Source of the DNA: Isoetes taiwanensis
Lineage: Eukaryota; Streptophyta; Lycopodiopsida; Isoetales; Isoetaceae
Direction: 5' to 3'
DNA length: 64,000 bases
Assembly: GCA_021234155.1 (NCBI GenBank)
Contig: JAJEKV010000031.1
Coordinates: forward strand, 5,284,748 to 5,348,747
The notes under the pieces were generated by a model. The model saw only the letters and a program-made list of their open reading frames with translations, searched no databases and had not been told where the DNA came from. The first letter of the stretch is position 1, and every line of letters begins with the position of its first letter. This document shows, piece by piece, positions 1-11,956 of the stretch. Both the position numbers and the translations under genes were made by a program.

Positions 1-111
1 TCTTATCTTTTTTGTATGGGATTCCATAGCTTATCTTTTCGCTAAAAGACCGTGAGCTCCAGCGAAGACCCCCCACGCCCCCTTCCTTGCCCTTGTTTTA
101 TGCGCCATCGC

Positions 112-269
<158 letters not shown>

Positions 270-601
270 CTTTTTTATGCCTCAAATCCATTTTTTGAGC
301 ATATGCACATGATCTCAGGTCCCATTCAGACTTGCAAGAGTTGAAAGCACACAATAAAAACCTTATAGAAATCAGGATTCAAAAAATTATTTGCTGTTTT
401 TTTCTTACAGTTCATTGAGAGAAAAATATATTCAATTTCTCTCCGTCACCTTAGTTCCAAATCAAGCCAAATTTCTTTCCTTCCCTGATAGTCATTTCAA
501 ATATCAGCCAAAAATATTAAAAAACACTCAAGATATCATCATTTGAGTGTACATATCTTTTTCTGCCATAGGGATGTGCAATGGACAAATTTTCTGTCCA
601 C

Positions 602-1570
602 TTGGCTCAAACATGCCACCTAGACTCAAACATGTCAAGGTGGCTCAAACATGCCACCAAGGTGGCTCAAACATGCCACCAAGGTGGCTCCAACATGCCA
701 CGCGTGCTCTAACGTGCCATGCGGGCTCCAACATGCCAAGGTGGTGCAAACATGCCATGTGGGCTCCACCATGCCAAGGTGGCTCACAACATGCCACCTA
801 GGCTTAAATATGCCAAGGTGGCCCAACACATGCCACCTAGGCTCCAACATGCCACCTAGGCTCAAACATGCCAAGGTGGCTCAAACATGCCACGTGGGCC
901 ACCTAGGCTCCAATATGCCAAGGTGGCTCAAACATGCCACCTAGGCTTCAACATGACAAGGTGGCTCAAACATGCCACGTGGGCTTCAACATGCCACCTA
1001 GGCTCCAACATGCCAAGGTGGCTCAAACATGCCACGTGGGCTCTAACATGCCACCTAGGCTCCAACATGTCAAGGTGTCTCAAACATGCCACGTGGGCTC
1101 CAACATGCCAAGGTGGCTTTAACATGCCACCTAGGCTCAAACATGCCAAGGTAGCTCCAACATGCCACCTAGGCTCCAACATGACAAAATGGCTCAAACA
1201 TGCCACCTAGGCTCCAACGTGCTCAACATGCCACGTGGGCTCCAACATGCCACCTATGCTCCAACTTGCCAGGTGGCTCAAATATGCCACGTGGGCTCCA
1301 ACATGCCACCTAGGCTCCCACATGCCAAGGTGGCTCACACATGCCACCTAGGCTCAAACATGCCATGCAGGCTCACTTGGCTCCAACATGCCAAGGTGGT
1401 TCAGCCACGCGGGCTCCAACGTGCCTTCTAGGCTCCAACATGCCAAGGTGGCTCAAACATGCCACCTAGGCTAAAAAATGCCAAGGTGGCTCCAACATGC
1501 CACCTAGGCTCCAACATGCTCAAACATGCCACGTGGGCTCCAACATGCCACCTATGCTCCAACATGCCAA
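602..1570 (+). repeat. ~19-bp minisatellite array, forward orientation (arm A, part 1)
   Basis: The array is built from ~19-bp units of the form GCTC(C/A)AACATGCCA plus a five-base variable end: CCTAG, AGGTG or CGTGG. The three variants alternate and often give a ~57-bp higher-order period. The variable ends create CCTAGG, CCAAGG and CACGTG hexamers at the unit junctions. Units are diverged by point changes and small deletions. The open frames through it on both strands (rich in His-Ala and Cys-His) are repeat artefacts. The array is split by the LTR element and resumes at 10676. Confidence 0.95.
1566..1570. repeat. 5-bp target-site duplication, left copy
   Basis: GCCAA lies immediately before the TG of the left LTR and is repeated immediately after the CA of the right LTR (10676-10680). 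It is part of the interrupted satellite unit, which becomes continuous again if one copy and the element are removed. Confidence 0.93.
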
Positions 1571-3167
1571 TGTGACGTTCCATGTAGTTATACGGTCTAC
1601 GTCATGTATTTGTACGGGACACGTACAAATACAAGCACGTCACCACGCTACCATGGGGGTATGGGAACTTAATTGCAACCTAGGGGGTTACCTTAAAAAG
1701 GATTAAATTAGCTATGCTAATTTAACACATTAATAATAATAACCTATAACCTAGGAAATTAGGCTAATTACCATTTGGGAAGGCGCCACCTGCCCCAATC
1801 GATTGGGCAGCATGGGGATTGCCAAGTTTGGATGCCAACTTGACCCCTATCCCTGGGATTGACTCGAAGAGATCGACCAAGGAAGGCGGGGAGCTGGCGC
1901 CATCATACACTGGGCAGAGAATCGCCATAACGATCGTCCTGTGAAGTAACAATTTGAATTCTCAACTCCCGAGGAGATGGAGGCCCCATGGAAACGAGTC
2001 GGCCGTAAGTGGTAGGTGGTTATGTGGATTCTAGATAACGCTTGGTTGTGTCCGTTTCTCTGTTCTCTTTGTGATTCAATCATAGAAACTAACCCTTGAT
2101 TGTACAAGCAAGTTCTCTTTATATTCAATTCTGGTTTCTACTCTGAAAGGATGGATTGTTAATTCTTTGTTAATCTGACTCTGAAACGAGGGGATTACGG
2201 GGGTAGAGACCTCTGAGCCGTGTATTGTAGTATGCTCCTAGAAAGCGCCCTGTAGAGTCCTATTAAATGCGGCCTGTGCACAAGAACCCACCGGGTCCTA
2301 GATGCTATGGTATGGCTTAGCACCAGACAAGGAACACAGTGGTGACATGAGGGGTGGGGTCTTGCACGAGCATACAAGGCTCCTGAGACTCCTACAGTGG
2401 GCTAGGCCTGATGGCCGGTCCACGAGGGCGGGTATGGGTCTGACACTCCCTGGGTGTAGAGGTGTGATCCGTATGGAGCACCCTGCACTTTGAGTAGATT
2501 TAGGGTGAGTAAGTCGGGTACGGATGCGGGGGTCGCTGATGTGGCACGTATTCTCTAGCTCACCCATGGAACCACTGTGATTCTGGAAGGGGACGCCTCC
2601 CCAGCCTGCCTCATCGGACCAGGCCATGAACCCGGAGTAGGCGGGGAGAGGGTGATGCCCTGAGTTTGCGCCTCCGGAAGGCTATAGCGAAGCCATAGCA
2701 TGAATTGACCCATCTGCAAAGTGTGCACAGGAGGGGCGGATGGAGTGGACAACCCTAGCCAATGTTCTATGCCAGCCAACGCCATGCCAAGACTCGGTCT
2801 GCTGATCTCTTGAGGCCCAGCCGTCGGTCGTTCCTCACCGAGTCCGAGGGGTAGAACACGGGTTCCGGGTGTTTTCTTAGGATTAGATGCATATTCTATG
2901 CCGTTGGTATATTAGATGGATTCGCCACCCTTCGTGGTGGTTATTTATGTATATTCATCTTTGTGTGCTAACCCTTGTATTCATGCTTCGCGACGTAGGA
3001 GTCCCATTGAAGGCGTGGGCGAATGACCCTTTCGTGTCCTTCTTTGGGCCTCATTTCATAGATGGCCCGAAATAGGCGGAGGGCCCCGCTCATGGTGAGA
3101 TGATTGCCATGGGAGGGAAAGTCCCCGTATGTATCGTCAGGGTCGTATATATTACGGGGCGCCGCGA
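1571..3167 (+). repeat. 5' LTR
   Basis: About 1.6 kb, matching 9090-10675 throughout. It starts TGTGAC. Its last bases (GCCGCGA) are diverged from the GCGTCACA of the right LTR, so the exact end is set by the primer-binding site that follows. The two copies differ mainly by 1-3-base indels, many of them where one copy has CTG or CAG and the other CG. Open frames inside the LTR on either strand are not credible genes. Confidence 0.93.
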
Positions 3168-3180
3168 TGGTATCGAGCCT
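3168..3180 (+). other. Primer-binding site (initiator tRNA-Met type)
   Basis: TGGTATCGAGCCT directly follows the left LTR. The usual plant initiator-Met site is TGGTATCAGAGC; here one A is missing (CAGAG reads CGAG). The match and position support priming of reverse transcription by tRNA-iMet. Confidence 0.8.
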
Positions 3181-3761
3181 CGGGGATCGAGCCTTCGAGG
3201 ATCGAAGATGACCACGCGGTCGCACAGGACTCTTGGAATATGACCGTGCACGAAGCCTTCGAGGACGCGTAGCGACCACCTTTGGCAACTCTTTTATGCG
3301 ATCGCGAAGGCTCTTTAACCTTCTGATTATCAGCCCAACATGGGAGTACCAAGCAATCATTGTCCAAGCACGGGCACGCTTATAAACTCGTCCGAAGCTG
3401 CATGCGGGAGAGTACCGCCACGCGATCGTACCCTTCGCCAACCCCTAGGCTTGGTCTCTTCCGTTATGTTTTCGTTGTTGTGGTTACGCTGTGTGCAAGT
3501 AGAACTTTAAAAGTTTCCATTGTATGATACCTACTTTTGTCTCAACCCATGTATCAATCAACCCGTTGTTGTACTCAACTTGAATGAAATACAAATATTG
3601 TTTCTGTTTGTATATACTTTTGTCTCGATTAACTTAAAAAGGGATTGTACATTAATGTAAATCTGCTTATATATTCATGAATGCTTCCTATAGGCGTGTA
3701 TGCGTAGCGCTTTTTTGGCAAACACCCTCCAACGCCCAGTGGGCTCACCCCTGAACAGGAA
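3181..3761 (+). other. Retrotransposon leader, non-coding
   Basis: This is the untranslated leader between the primer site and gag. It is GC-rich at first, with short repeats around GAGCCTTCGAGGATCGA, then AT-rich from about 3480. No gene is supported. Confidence 0.6.
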
Positions 3762-4870
3762 TTGATGTTAATGAAAAGGCAACTTCGGCGAATTTACAGG
3801 GCTTATGTGTTGCATACCAATCCACTGCCACATACTCAGGAGGACGGACCGGAATTACCTCCGCGACCATTGAGTCCACCTGCACAACAGCCATCTCCTC
3901 CCAGAGCTAGCCCTGTACCTGTACAGAGGAGGACTCATGCTAAGCGTCATCGAAGTTCCTCTAAGGATAGCGCCGCTTCCTCACATTCAACCACTTCGGG
4001 TTCTTCGGGGTCCTCGCTATCAGACAGTGACCATTCAAGGCGTAAGGATAAGGAATACCGAAAAACCGTTGATACAGCCATCACTAGTATATGGAAGAAC
4101 CGGAAGTTGGCTCAGTTTGATGGGAAATCCAGAGGAGGCTTGAATGCGGAATCTTGGTTGGACGAAATGAAGGAATTCGGGAAGTCCTATGGAATGACAG
4201 AGAAAGATACAGGGAAGGTCGCCACCACGAACCTTACCGGAGCTGCCCGTATTTGGTGGAAGGGTTACGCCAGAGCTAAACACCTGGATAGGAGCAGATG
4301 CAAGTTCAGGAAGTTTGCTAAGGCTTTTAAATCGCGACATTCGTGCGGCGTGCGCACAAATGCCAACAGATTCAGACCTTCTGAGGTTGGAAAGGAAGGG
4401 CATGTCCGCAGGCCTACCACCCGGCAATTCATGCGTTTGAGGTTATGCGTGCGTGAATGAATGAGAAAGGGCGATAGAGGGCTACATTGAAGGGTTGGCC
4501 CCATCCATTAAACGAATGGTCAAGGCCATCGACCCAAAGTCGATGAGAGGAGGAAGCTAAGGCATTAAGCCTTGAGGAAGACACGCTTAAGGAGCGGCGA
4601 TCCGTGACACTCTTTCCTTACCGCAGACGACCACGGCCGTCCACACCTTACAAACCGGATTCGCCAAGTCCGGGGCCCTCAAAGACAATTCTTATGGCGC
4701 CCGAGGGGAGAAGAAAGTCGCCTTTAGCACGCCGGATAAGCGAACAATCTTTGGTAAGGAAGTTCGGGGCCTCTTACTGATCCATCCCTAAAAGGCCGAG
4801 AACAGCTCGCAGAGATAAGGCATGCTACGGTGCATGAGGCTGGACACTTCATGCGTAATTGTCCGTATGC
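3762..4870 (+). pseudogene. gag: Broken gag (capsid plus zinc-knuckle remnant)
   Basis: The first 699 bases are open (232 codons). They encode a Pro/Ser-rich N-terminus followed by a retrotransposon gag capsid segment with KLAQFDGKS, a Trp-Leu motif (AESWLDEM) and TGAARIWWKGYA, the usual Ty3/gypsy gag signatures. After about residue 205 the frame leaves the gag pattern and stops at 4460. A zinc-knuckle remnant (GHFMRNCP) is readable at 4840-4865 in another frame, with its first two Cys out of frame. The product would have been the virus-like-particle coat. The gene is clearly non-functional as read. Confidence 0.85.
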
Positions 4871-4959
4871 GCCACGCCAGACGCTCAAGCGCCATGGCCG
4901 ACTGGATTGGGAAGATTTGGAGTCCAATCTTCTGCGAGGAGGACGAGGCTCCCGAGTAC

Positions 4960-5180
4960 ATTCATGGTGTGTCTCATATTCTTGCAGCTATAGAAACAGT
5001 AACGCCGAAAAGTCGATATACATTATTTCTACAATAGGCCAAGTAGGCGGTAAGCCCTTCATAATTTTGATGGACACTGGGTAACGCATAATTTTGCTTC
5101 TCCTAGAATGGCCTGTGCTTGCGGTGGAAACGTTGAGATCGACCTAAGCCGGTCACATTAGCTAGCGGTAAGATCGAGAC
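4960..5180 (+). pseudogene. pol: Retroviral-type aspartic protease remnant
   Basis: In frame with the zinc-knuckle tail is a segment ending GGKPFIILMDTG at about 5046-5083, immediately followed by an in-frame stop. DTG is the catalytic triad of retropepsins, which cleave Gag-Pol. The following bases still read as protease-like residues after a frame change. The region 5180-5498 continues the protease-RT linker in broken frames. Confidence 0.75.
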
Positions 5181-5498
5181 ACACTCATGGCGCCGTATTA
5201 ACCTTAAAAATGCGGTTTGCCGGTGCACAGTTGCCTTGGGTGCGAGTTAATGGACATTGGCAAATATGATCTTATTGTGGGAATGGAGTTTTTAGCGTCT
5301 GCCGGGGCCCACATAGGTGGAGAAAGCGGAGGTCACCTTCAACGCTAATGGAGCACGTGTGACGATAAAGGTGATTCATTACACTCCGCTATCGCGTATC
5401 AATGTCAATAAAGCGACTAGGAAAAGCTATAATTGAGGAATGAACTCCTTTGCCTCATTAAACTTGCTTCCATAGAGTTGGACTCCAAAGCGTGACAA

Positions 5499-6300
5499 AT
5501 GTCGGCCTTACCATCGGACATTGCTACCCTTCTTCGAGAATTTAGCGATCTTTTTCCGGATGAGATCCACAAGCTTCCTCCTTTCAGAGGGGTGGAATGT
5601 GAGATAACTCTTGAACCGGGTACTAAGCCTACCAAGCAAAGCCCCCGTCTTAGAATGAGTCCTCAGGAGTTAGCGAGCTTAAGAAACAGACTACAAGAGT
5701 TCTTGAACTGGGGTTTATTCGGCCAAGATGTTTCACCATTTGGCTCCTATTCTTTTTGTCAAGAAGAAAGATGGCTCCTTAAGGATGTGTATTGATTATA
5801 GGCAACTCAATAAGCATACCATCAAGAATCGCTATGCTTTTGCCTAGGGCGAGATGATCTTATGGACCAATTACAAGGGGCAAAATATTTCTCAAAGGTT
5901 GATTTGCGCTCGGGTACCATCGGATAAGGATAAAGGAAGAGGACATCCATAAGTCCGCTTTTGAATTACCGGATATGGGCATTATGAGTTCACCGTCATG
6001 CCTTTTGGATTGATAGCATAAGAGCGTTTATGCGGTTGATGAATGACATCTTCCGCCAATACTTGGATGACTTTGTTGTCATTTTCTTTGATGACATTCT
6101 CATCTATAGTAAAACCTTGCAAAGCAACATGAACAACATCTTGATTAGCTTTGCAAAAGCTAAGGCGCCATCACTCTTTGCCAAGTTCTCTAAATGCAAG
6201 TTAAGCCACTCAGGGTAGACTATTTGGGGCATATTATCTCAGCAGAAGGAATTGCTCTACAGACAAAACCAAGATAGAAGCAGTAAAGGATTGGCCCATT
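5499..6300 (+). pseudogene. pol: Reverse transcriptase remnant
   Basis: The N-terminal RT portion is open at 5499-5795 and contains FSDLFPDEIHKLPPFRG and a Pro-Arg-Leu segment typical of Ty3/gypsy RT. The palm continues in other frames: an IDYRQLNK-like stretch near 5795, SKVDLRSG near 5896, MPFG near 6000, and the catalytic box read as FFDDILIYS at about 6086-6112. The two adjacent Asp of the active site are present. At least four frameshifts separate these blocks, so no functional polymerase is encoded as read. Confidence 0.88.
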
Positions 6301-6950
6301 CCAGCTAATGTTTGAGAGGTCAGGAGTTTCTTGGGACTCGCGAGGATATTATCGGAAATTTGTTAAGGATTTTGCAACAATTGCCGCACCTCTTACTAAT
6401 CTCACAAGGCATGAGAAAGTAAAGGATTGGATGGAACATTGGAAAACAAAAGTCCAAGTCGGCTTTTCGAAGCTCAAGGATGCCTTAACATCGCGACCGG
6501 TCCTTACCTTGCCACGATCACGAAAAGGATAAATCGGTAGCCACCGATGCTAGTAAGATAACTCTTGGTGGAGTTCTAATGCAGAGGAGGGAGAGTTGTT
6601 GCTTACGATTCAAAGAAGATGAATGATGCGAGCAGCGATATCCTACCCATGACCGAGGAGTTCTTTGGCGGTTGTTCGTGCTCGTGATTTGGAGACACTA
6701 CCTTCTTGGTAGAAGATTTCAGCTGGATACGGATCATCGAGTCTCCGCTATTTATCCACCCAACCAAATCTAAATCTCGTCGTAGCGGATGGATGGAATT
6801 CCTCGAGGAATATGACTTGAGATTGTATACAAGCGAGGAAGGCACAATGTGGTTGCGGATGCTTTGTCACGTCATCCCTTCATAACCGGACCCATTGTAA
6901 TGCCATTTCCACACTCACCGGTGAGTTTGGGAAGCGGATAGAAACGGAGA
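6301..6950 (+). pseudogene. pol: Retrotransposon RNase H remnant
   Basis: The thumb/connection segment is open at 6308-6532 (GYYRKFVKDFATIAAPLT, the standard motif after RT). It is followed in other frames by VATDAS and a Gly-Gly-Val-Leu-Met-Gln motif near 6540-6590, then a region ending VADALSRHP-like near 6850-6880. These are typical Ty3/gypsy RNase H landmarks. The frame is broken several times. Confidence 0.78.
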
Positions 6951-7051
6951 CCACGGCCACGGATCCCTAATTTCAGTAATGTTTGGGAAAGTTTGGGTAA
7001 GGAAGCCCGTACCAATAGAGAGCGTGAAGCATTAGTTCATATAAGAAAAAG

Positions 7052-7720
7052 ATGGCAATTTATTATATTACAAAGATAAGTTGTGTGTTCAATGACTTGA
7101 GGGTCGAAAAGCTGATTCTCCATGACACGCACAACAGCCCTATAGCGGGACATGCGGGTTTTATGAAAACTTACTTTAAGATCCGCTCCAGCTATTTTTG
7201 GCCTTCGATGAAGAAGGATATTGCTAGGTACATCAAGCGGTGTCGGGTTTTTGTCGACAAACCAAGGCTGAGCAATTAAGAGTTCAGGAGTTGCAACCTT
7301 TGGATGTCCCCAGCGCCAAGTGGGAAGTCATAACCATGGATTTCATTGTGGGCCTTCCACACACTCTCCGTGAATATGATGCCTTAATGGTGGTGGGGTG
7401 ACAAATTATCAAAGATGGCTCACTTCGCCATGTCGCACCACGGGACACCGCCCGACACCGCCTTGCTCTTTGCAAAGGAAATTTTCAGGTTGCGCGGGAT
7501 GCAGAGAGTAATTGTATCGGATAGGGATCCTAAGTTTATCGATTACATTCGGAAGGATTTCTTAGCCACCATCCGGACCAAGCTTGCCATGAGTCTGACC
7601 TACCATCCTCAGACGGATGGTCAAGCGAGCGTGTCAATCGTATTATCGAAGATATGCTCACGAAGCTATGTATGGAGTAAACATCACAATGGGCGGATTA
7701 TATTTACTTGGTAGAATTCG
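7052..7720 (+). pseudogene. pol: Integrase remnant (HHCC finger and catalytic core)
   Basis: An open segment at 7052-7279 holds the zinc-binding HHCC region: His-Asp-Thr-His, then GHAGFMKTYFKIR, FWPSMKKDI and a Cys near the end; the second Cys is lost to a frame change. The core follows with a MDFIVGLP block (first catalytic Asp, near 7337), then VIVSDRDPKF (second Asp, near 7515-7540), then YHPQTDGQ near 7600-7625. The expected third acidic residue lies just after and is out of frame. The product would insert the cDNA copy. It is broken as read. Confidence 0.87.
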
Positions 7721-8204
7721 CCTATCTTGATTCAAAAAGGAGTCTTCTAAAATGTCTCCCTTCATGATAAATTATGGCTATCAATGTCTTACTCCGGACC
7801 ATGGCATAACCCCTGTTTCTAAAGTGGAGGTCTCTCAACAACTCCTTTTAGAAATGCGGGCCTTGGTGGAGGAAGTTGGGGCTACTTATTGGCCGCACGG
7901 CGGTCGTCCGAAGAGTCTAGCGGATAAGCACCCGAACCCCACGGATCTTCTAGGTGGGCTTAATCGGTTTGGCTTAAGATCAAAGTAAAACAAGCCAAGC
8001 TTAAAATTGGTAAGCAGTAAGAAGTTGGCACCCGGATGGGCTGGGCGTTCAAGATGCTTGAACGCAGCGTGGGAGAACAAGCATATCGCTTGGACCTGCC
8101 ACCCAGCTTGAAGATCCACAAGGTCTTTCCGTGAGTCTTCTGAAGCAACACACCCCGACCCGGAGGAGGTTTTGGATACCCCAACTCTCCTAGAAATGAC
8201 TGAA

Positions 8205-8420
8205 GAGGAAATTTGGAAATAGTGCCCGAAGCTCTTCTTGATCGAGCTTACAAACAGACCAGAAGGACTCAAATGTTACAATACTTGGTCAAGTGGAAGC
8301 ACTTACCAGTTGAGGATGCTACCTGGGTGATGAAGATAGACCTTGAGAAGCACTATCCGGACTTCATGCGGGAATCTCAAGGCCGCACCATCAACGATGC
8401 TATCAACCCCGCTCCCGGCG
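8205..8420 (+). pseudogene. pol: Integrase C-terminal chromodomain remnant
   Basis: An open stretch reads PEALLDRAYKQTRRTQ, LVKWKHLPVEDATWV and LEKHYPDF. This is the chromodomain fold found at the integrase C-terminus of chromoviruses, which targets insertion to particular chromatin. The upstream 7720-8205 region links it to the integrase core in broken frames. Insertion in satellite DNA is in keeping with such targeting, but that is inference. Confidence 0.82.
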
Positions 8421-9076
8421 GTAAGCTTGAAGGCTTGATTTACCGAGAATCATGTTCTAGAGGGGTAGATGCATCGTATATGATAATAATAACCGATGAT
8501 GAGATCACCTTCGTGTTCTCTAGGACGTGGTGTATTGTTGATGTTGACATGACCGCGAATTGCTAGAAAGGCATCTAGTAAATAGACTGCGTTCATTCCG
8601 GCTATATGGAGAACTCAACCATTCCTTATGCCACAATGAATTGCAAGCCGTACACATGATAGATTCCCTTCTAGATATTTTTTCTTTTATTTGTAGGGGG
8701 TGGTCCCTTCAACCACAACTTAATCATATTATTAACCTACGGGTATATGGTTGTGTGCAGGCCAATGAACAAGTCGTCACCTGCCTTGTATAGAGGGTTC
8801 TGATGACCCAACTTTTCCGTATTGGTTTTGTCTACATGTATGAATTACATTTGTCGAGAATGTTTTAAATCGGACTTCGGTCCTAAACTCCTTTGATGAT
8901 AAGTTCGTATCGGGCACCCTGGTGCTTGTACTTTGATATTTTAACTTCAATGTATTACTATCCGAACTACTATAATCTCAACGTATTAATGTTATATTCT
9001 TCATTTTCTAATTCAGTGCTTCACGTATATGTCTTGAGTTAACTAACCCCAATCGCCGAGGGGCGGCATTATTTTT
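8421..9076 (+). other. Retrotransposon 3' untranslated region
   Basis: Short open frames after the chromodomain (to about 8790) show no domain I recognise. From about 8800 the sequence is AT-rich non-coding DNA up to the polypurine tract. Confidence 0.6.
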
Positions 9077-9089
9077 AAGGAGGGGAGAA
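9077..9089 (+). other. Polypurine tract
   Basis: AAGGAGGGGAGAA lies immediately before the TG that opens the right LTR, the expected place for plus-strand priming. Confidence 0.88.
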
Positions 9090-10675
9090 TGTGGCGTTCC
9101 ATGTAGTTATCACGGTTTACGTCATGTATTTATGCGGACGATACAAATACAAGCACGTCACCACGCTACCATGGGGGTATGGGAACTTAATTGCAACCTA
9201 GGGGGTTACCTTAAAAAGGATTAAATTAGCTATGCTAATTTAACACATTAATAATAATAACCTATAACCTAGGAAATTAGGCTAATTACCATTTGGGAAG
9301 GCGCCACCTGCCCCAATCGATTGGGCAGCATGGGGATTGCCAAGTTTGGATGCCAACTTGACCCTATCCCGGGATTGACTCACGAAGATCGACCAAGGAA
9401 GGCGGGAGCTGCGCCATCATACACTGAGAGAATCACCATAACGATTCGTCCTGTGAAGTGCTTGACTGAATTCTCAACTCCCGGAGATGGGCCCATGGAA
9501 ACGAGTCCAGCCAGAATTCAGGTAGGTGGTTATGTGGATTCTAGATAACGCTTGGTTGTGTCCGTTTCTCTGTTCTCTTTGTGATTCAATCATAGAAACT
9601 AACCCTTGATTGTACAAGCAAGTTCTCTTTATATTCAATTCTGGTTTCTACCGAAAGGATGGATTGTTAATTCTTTGTTAATCGACTCAAAGCAGGGGAT
9701 TACGGGGTAGAGACCCTCGAGCGTGTATTGTAGTATGCTCCTAGAAAGCCATGTAGAGTCCTATTAAATGCGGCGGTGCACAAGAACCCACCGGGTCCTA
9801 GATGCTATGGTATGGCTTAGCACCGGACAAAGGAACTGCGGTGGTGACATGAGGGGTGGGGTCTTGCACGAGCATACAAGGCTCCCTGAGACTCCTACAA
9901 GTGGGCTAGGCCCGATAGCCGGTCCACGAGGGCCGGGTATGGGTCCGACACCGGGTGTAGAGGTGTGATCCGTATGGAGCACCCGCACTTTGAGTAGATT
10001 TAGGTGAGTAAGTCGGGCACGGATGGGGGGTCGCCTGATGTGGCACGTATTCTCTAGCTCACCCATGGAACCTTTGTGATTGGGGAAGGGGACGCCCCGG
10101 AGGCCTGCCTCATCGGACCAAAGGCCATGAACACCGAGTAGGCTCGTGAGGGTGATGCCCCGAAGTTTGCGCCCAGGAAGGCTATAGCGAAGCCATAGCA
10201 TGAATTGACCCATCGCAAAGTGTGCACGGGAGGGGCGGATGGAGTGGACAACCCTAGCCAATGTTCTATGCCGCCAACGCCATGCCAAGACTCCTGGTCG
10301 GGCTGATCTCTTGAGGCCCGGCCGGGTGGATTCCTCACGGGAGTCCGAGTCGGGTAGAACACGGGTTCGGGTGTTTTCTTAGGATTAGATGCATATTCTA
10401 TGCCGTTGGTATATTAGATGGATTCGCCACCCTTCGTGGTGGTTATTTATGTATATTCATGCTGTGTGCTAACCCTTGTATTCATGCTTCCGCGATGTAG
10501 GAGTCCCATTGAAGGCGTGGGCCGAATGACCCCTTCGTGTCCTTCTTTCGGGCCTCATTTCATAGATGGCCCGAAATAGACGGAGGGCCCTGCTCATGGT
10601 GAGATGATTGCCATGGGAGGGGAAAGTCCCCGTATATATACGTCCGAGGGTCGTATATATTCTGGGAGCGTCACA
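9090..10675 (+). repeat. 3' LTR
   Basis: About 1.59 kb, starting TGTGGCG and ending GCGTCACA, so the termini form the usual short inverted repeat. It aligns with the left LTR along its full length, with many small indels. The satellite resumes at once after it. Confidence 0.93.
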
Positions 10676-11010
10676 GCCAAGGTGGCTCAGGCATGCCAAG
10701 GTGGCTCAAACATGCCACCAAGGCTCCACATGACAAGGTGGCTCAAAAATGCCAAGTTGGCTCCAACATGCCACCTGGGCACCAACATGCCACCTAGGCT
10801 CCAACATGCCACCTAGGCTCCAACATGCCAAGGTGGCTCAAACATGCCACGTGGACTCCAACATACCACGTGGGCTCCAACATGCTAAGGTGGCTCAAAC
10901 ATGCCACGCGGGCTCCAACATGTTACACGCCACCTAGGCTCCAACATGCCAAGGTGGCTCAGGCATGCCACCTAGGCTCAAGCATGCCACCTGGGCACTC
11001 CAAGTGGTGA
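10676..11010 (+). repeat. Minisatellite arm A, part 2 (forward orientation)
   Basis: This continues the ~19-bp repeat interrupted at 1570, starting with the right copy of the GCCAA duplication (10676-10680). It has the same three unit types and fades out near 11010. Confidence 0.94.
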
Positions 11011-11956
11011 TATGGCATGCCAAGTAAGCAAGGCCAAGTTTTGACTAGGCCAAAAATGAAAAGATATCCATCTTTGGTCTTTTATTGGGTGATGTTGGCA
11101 AATTTTGGGTGACATGGCTAGATGGTAGTGACTGGACATGATGACTAGGACTTTATGCAAGCAATATGATAACCTTTAGAATTTTTGGTAGAGGAGTTTG
11201 GCAAGGGATAGAATAGAGGGATCTTGAAGAACTTAAAGCACTGACACCCTTCCCCAAATAGAACCAAGCCAGGACTTTGCGCAGCTTCCTCACCAGAGGG
11301 GAGAGGCCAAACCCCAGGAGACGGACCTCAGAAAGGTTGACGAGCAGCCTTTCCTGCCAATGCTCCTTCGGGAGGGCAAGTGCCAATGCCCCCCCCCCCA
11401 GAGCTCGTCTTCCCTATTCGGCCGTTGAATCCACCATTCAAGTAACCTGCTTCGAGTAAATTCAAAAGAATCCAAGATCCGTCCGGGAGAACTTATCAAA
11501 CCGTGAAGCGTCTTGCGGTCGACCGTGTAGAAACCCAAGCGTTTTGTTGTTCGAGCAGTACAAAGGCTCTAGAATGGAGATTCGGCTTCACCATGTCGTC
11601 CGGAATGGCAAAATTACCCTAGGGACCAAGTTACACGGTCATTTTTGGCAACGAAAGAAACACAAACCCTCTACATGGCAGTATTCTGCAGCCACCTCTT
11701 AGGCCAATTGACTACAAACGTGTTGGATATGAGCTACTTTGGCGCTTCCTGGAGAAGGGGTGGTCTTCTGCTCGCGAAACTTGGTCCCCAGGGTAATGTC
11801 GACGTTTTGAGTCCATTGGCAGAGTCAGGTCACAGTTCCGGAGTGGGAGAGTTGCCCGTCCGTGGTCAAGAGCCTTCGGGAGAGGACCTCTGGGGCGAAC
11901 TGCTTCCGAAAGGTTTTAAAGGTCCAACTTCTGGCGTCAACACCCTCCCATTTCCG
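11011..11956. other. Spacer between inverted satellite arms, no gene recognised
   Basis: About 0.95 kb of mixed-composition sequence with a C9-10 run at about 11390. Short open frames exist on the minus strand (11290-11538) and plus strand (11645-12028, running into the satellite). I recognise no domain in them. This would be the loop if the flanking satellite arms paired. Confidence 0.5.

Larger units (their letters stand above)
1571..10675 (+). mobile_element. Ty3/gypsy chromovirus LTR retrotransposon inserted in the satellite
   Basis: This is a complete but coding-defective element of 9,105 bp. Seen directly: long direct LTRs at both ends (starting TGTGRCG; the right one ends GTCACA), a primer-binding site next to the left LTR, a polypurine tract next to the right LTR, and flanking GCCAA duplications. 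Between them, in order, are remnants of gag capsid, zinc knuckle, aspartic protease, reverse transcriptase, RNase H, integrase with its HHCC finger, and a chromodomain. Integrase after RT/RNase H is the Ty3/gypsy order, and the C-terminal chromodomain is the mark of chromoviruses. All frames are broken many times, so no full polyprotein is encoded. Some breaks may be sequence errors (see findings). Confidence 0.95.

Noticed and set aside
602-1570. CRISPR-like array or His/Cys-rich repeat proteins
   Set aside because: The units are contiguous ~19-bp satellite repeats without unique spacers, open on both strands by chance of composition; the genome is eukaryotic.
2968-3441. 157-codon minus-strand open frame
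   Set aside because: It crosses the LTR edge, primer site and leader of the retrotransposon, antisense; no domain.
9764-10288. 174-codon minus-strand open frame
   Set aside because: It lies wholly within the 3' LTR, is not kept open in the 5' LTR, and shows no known domain.
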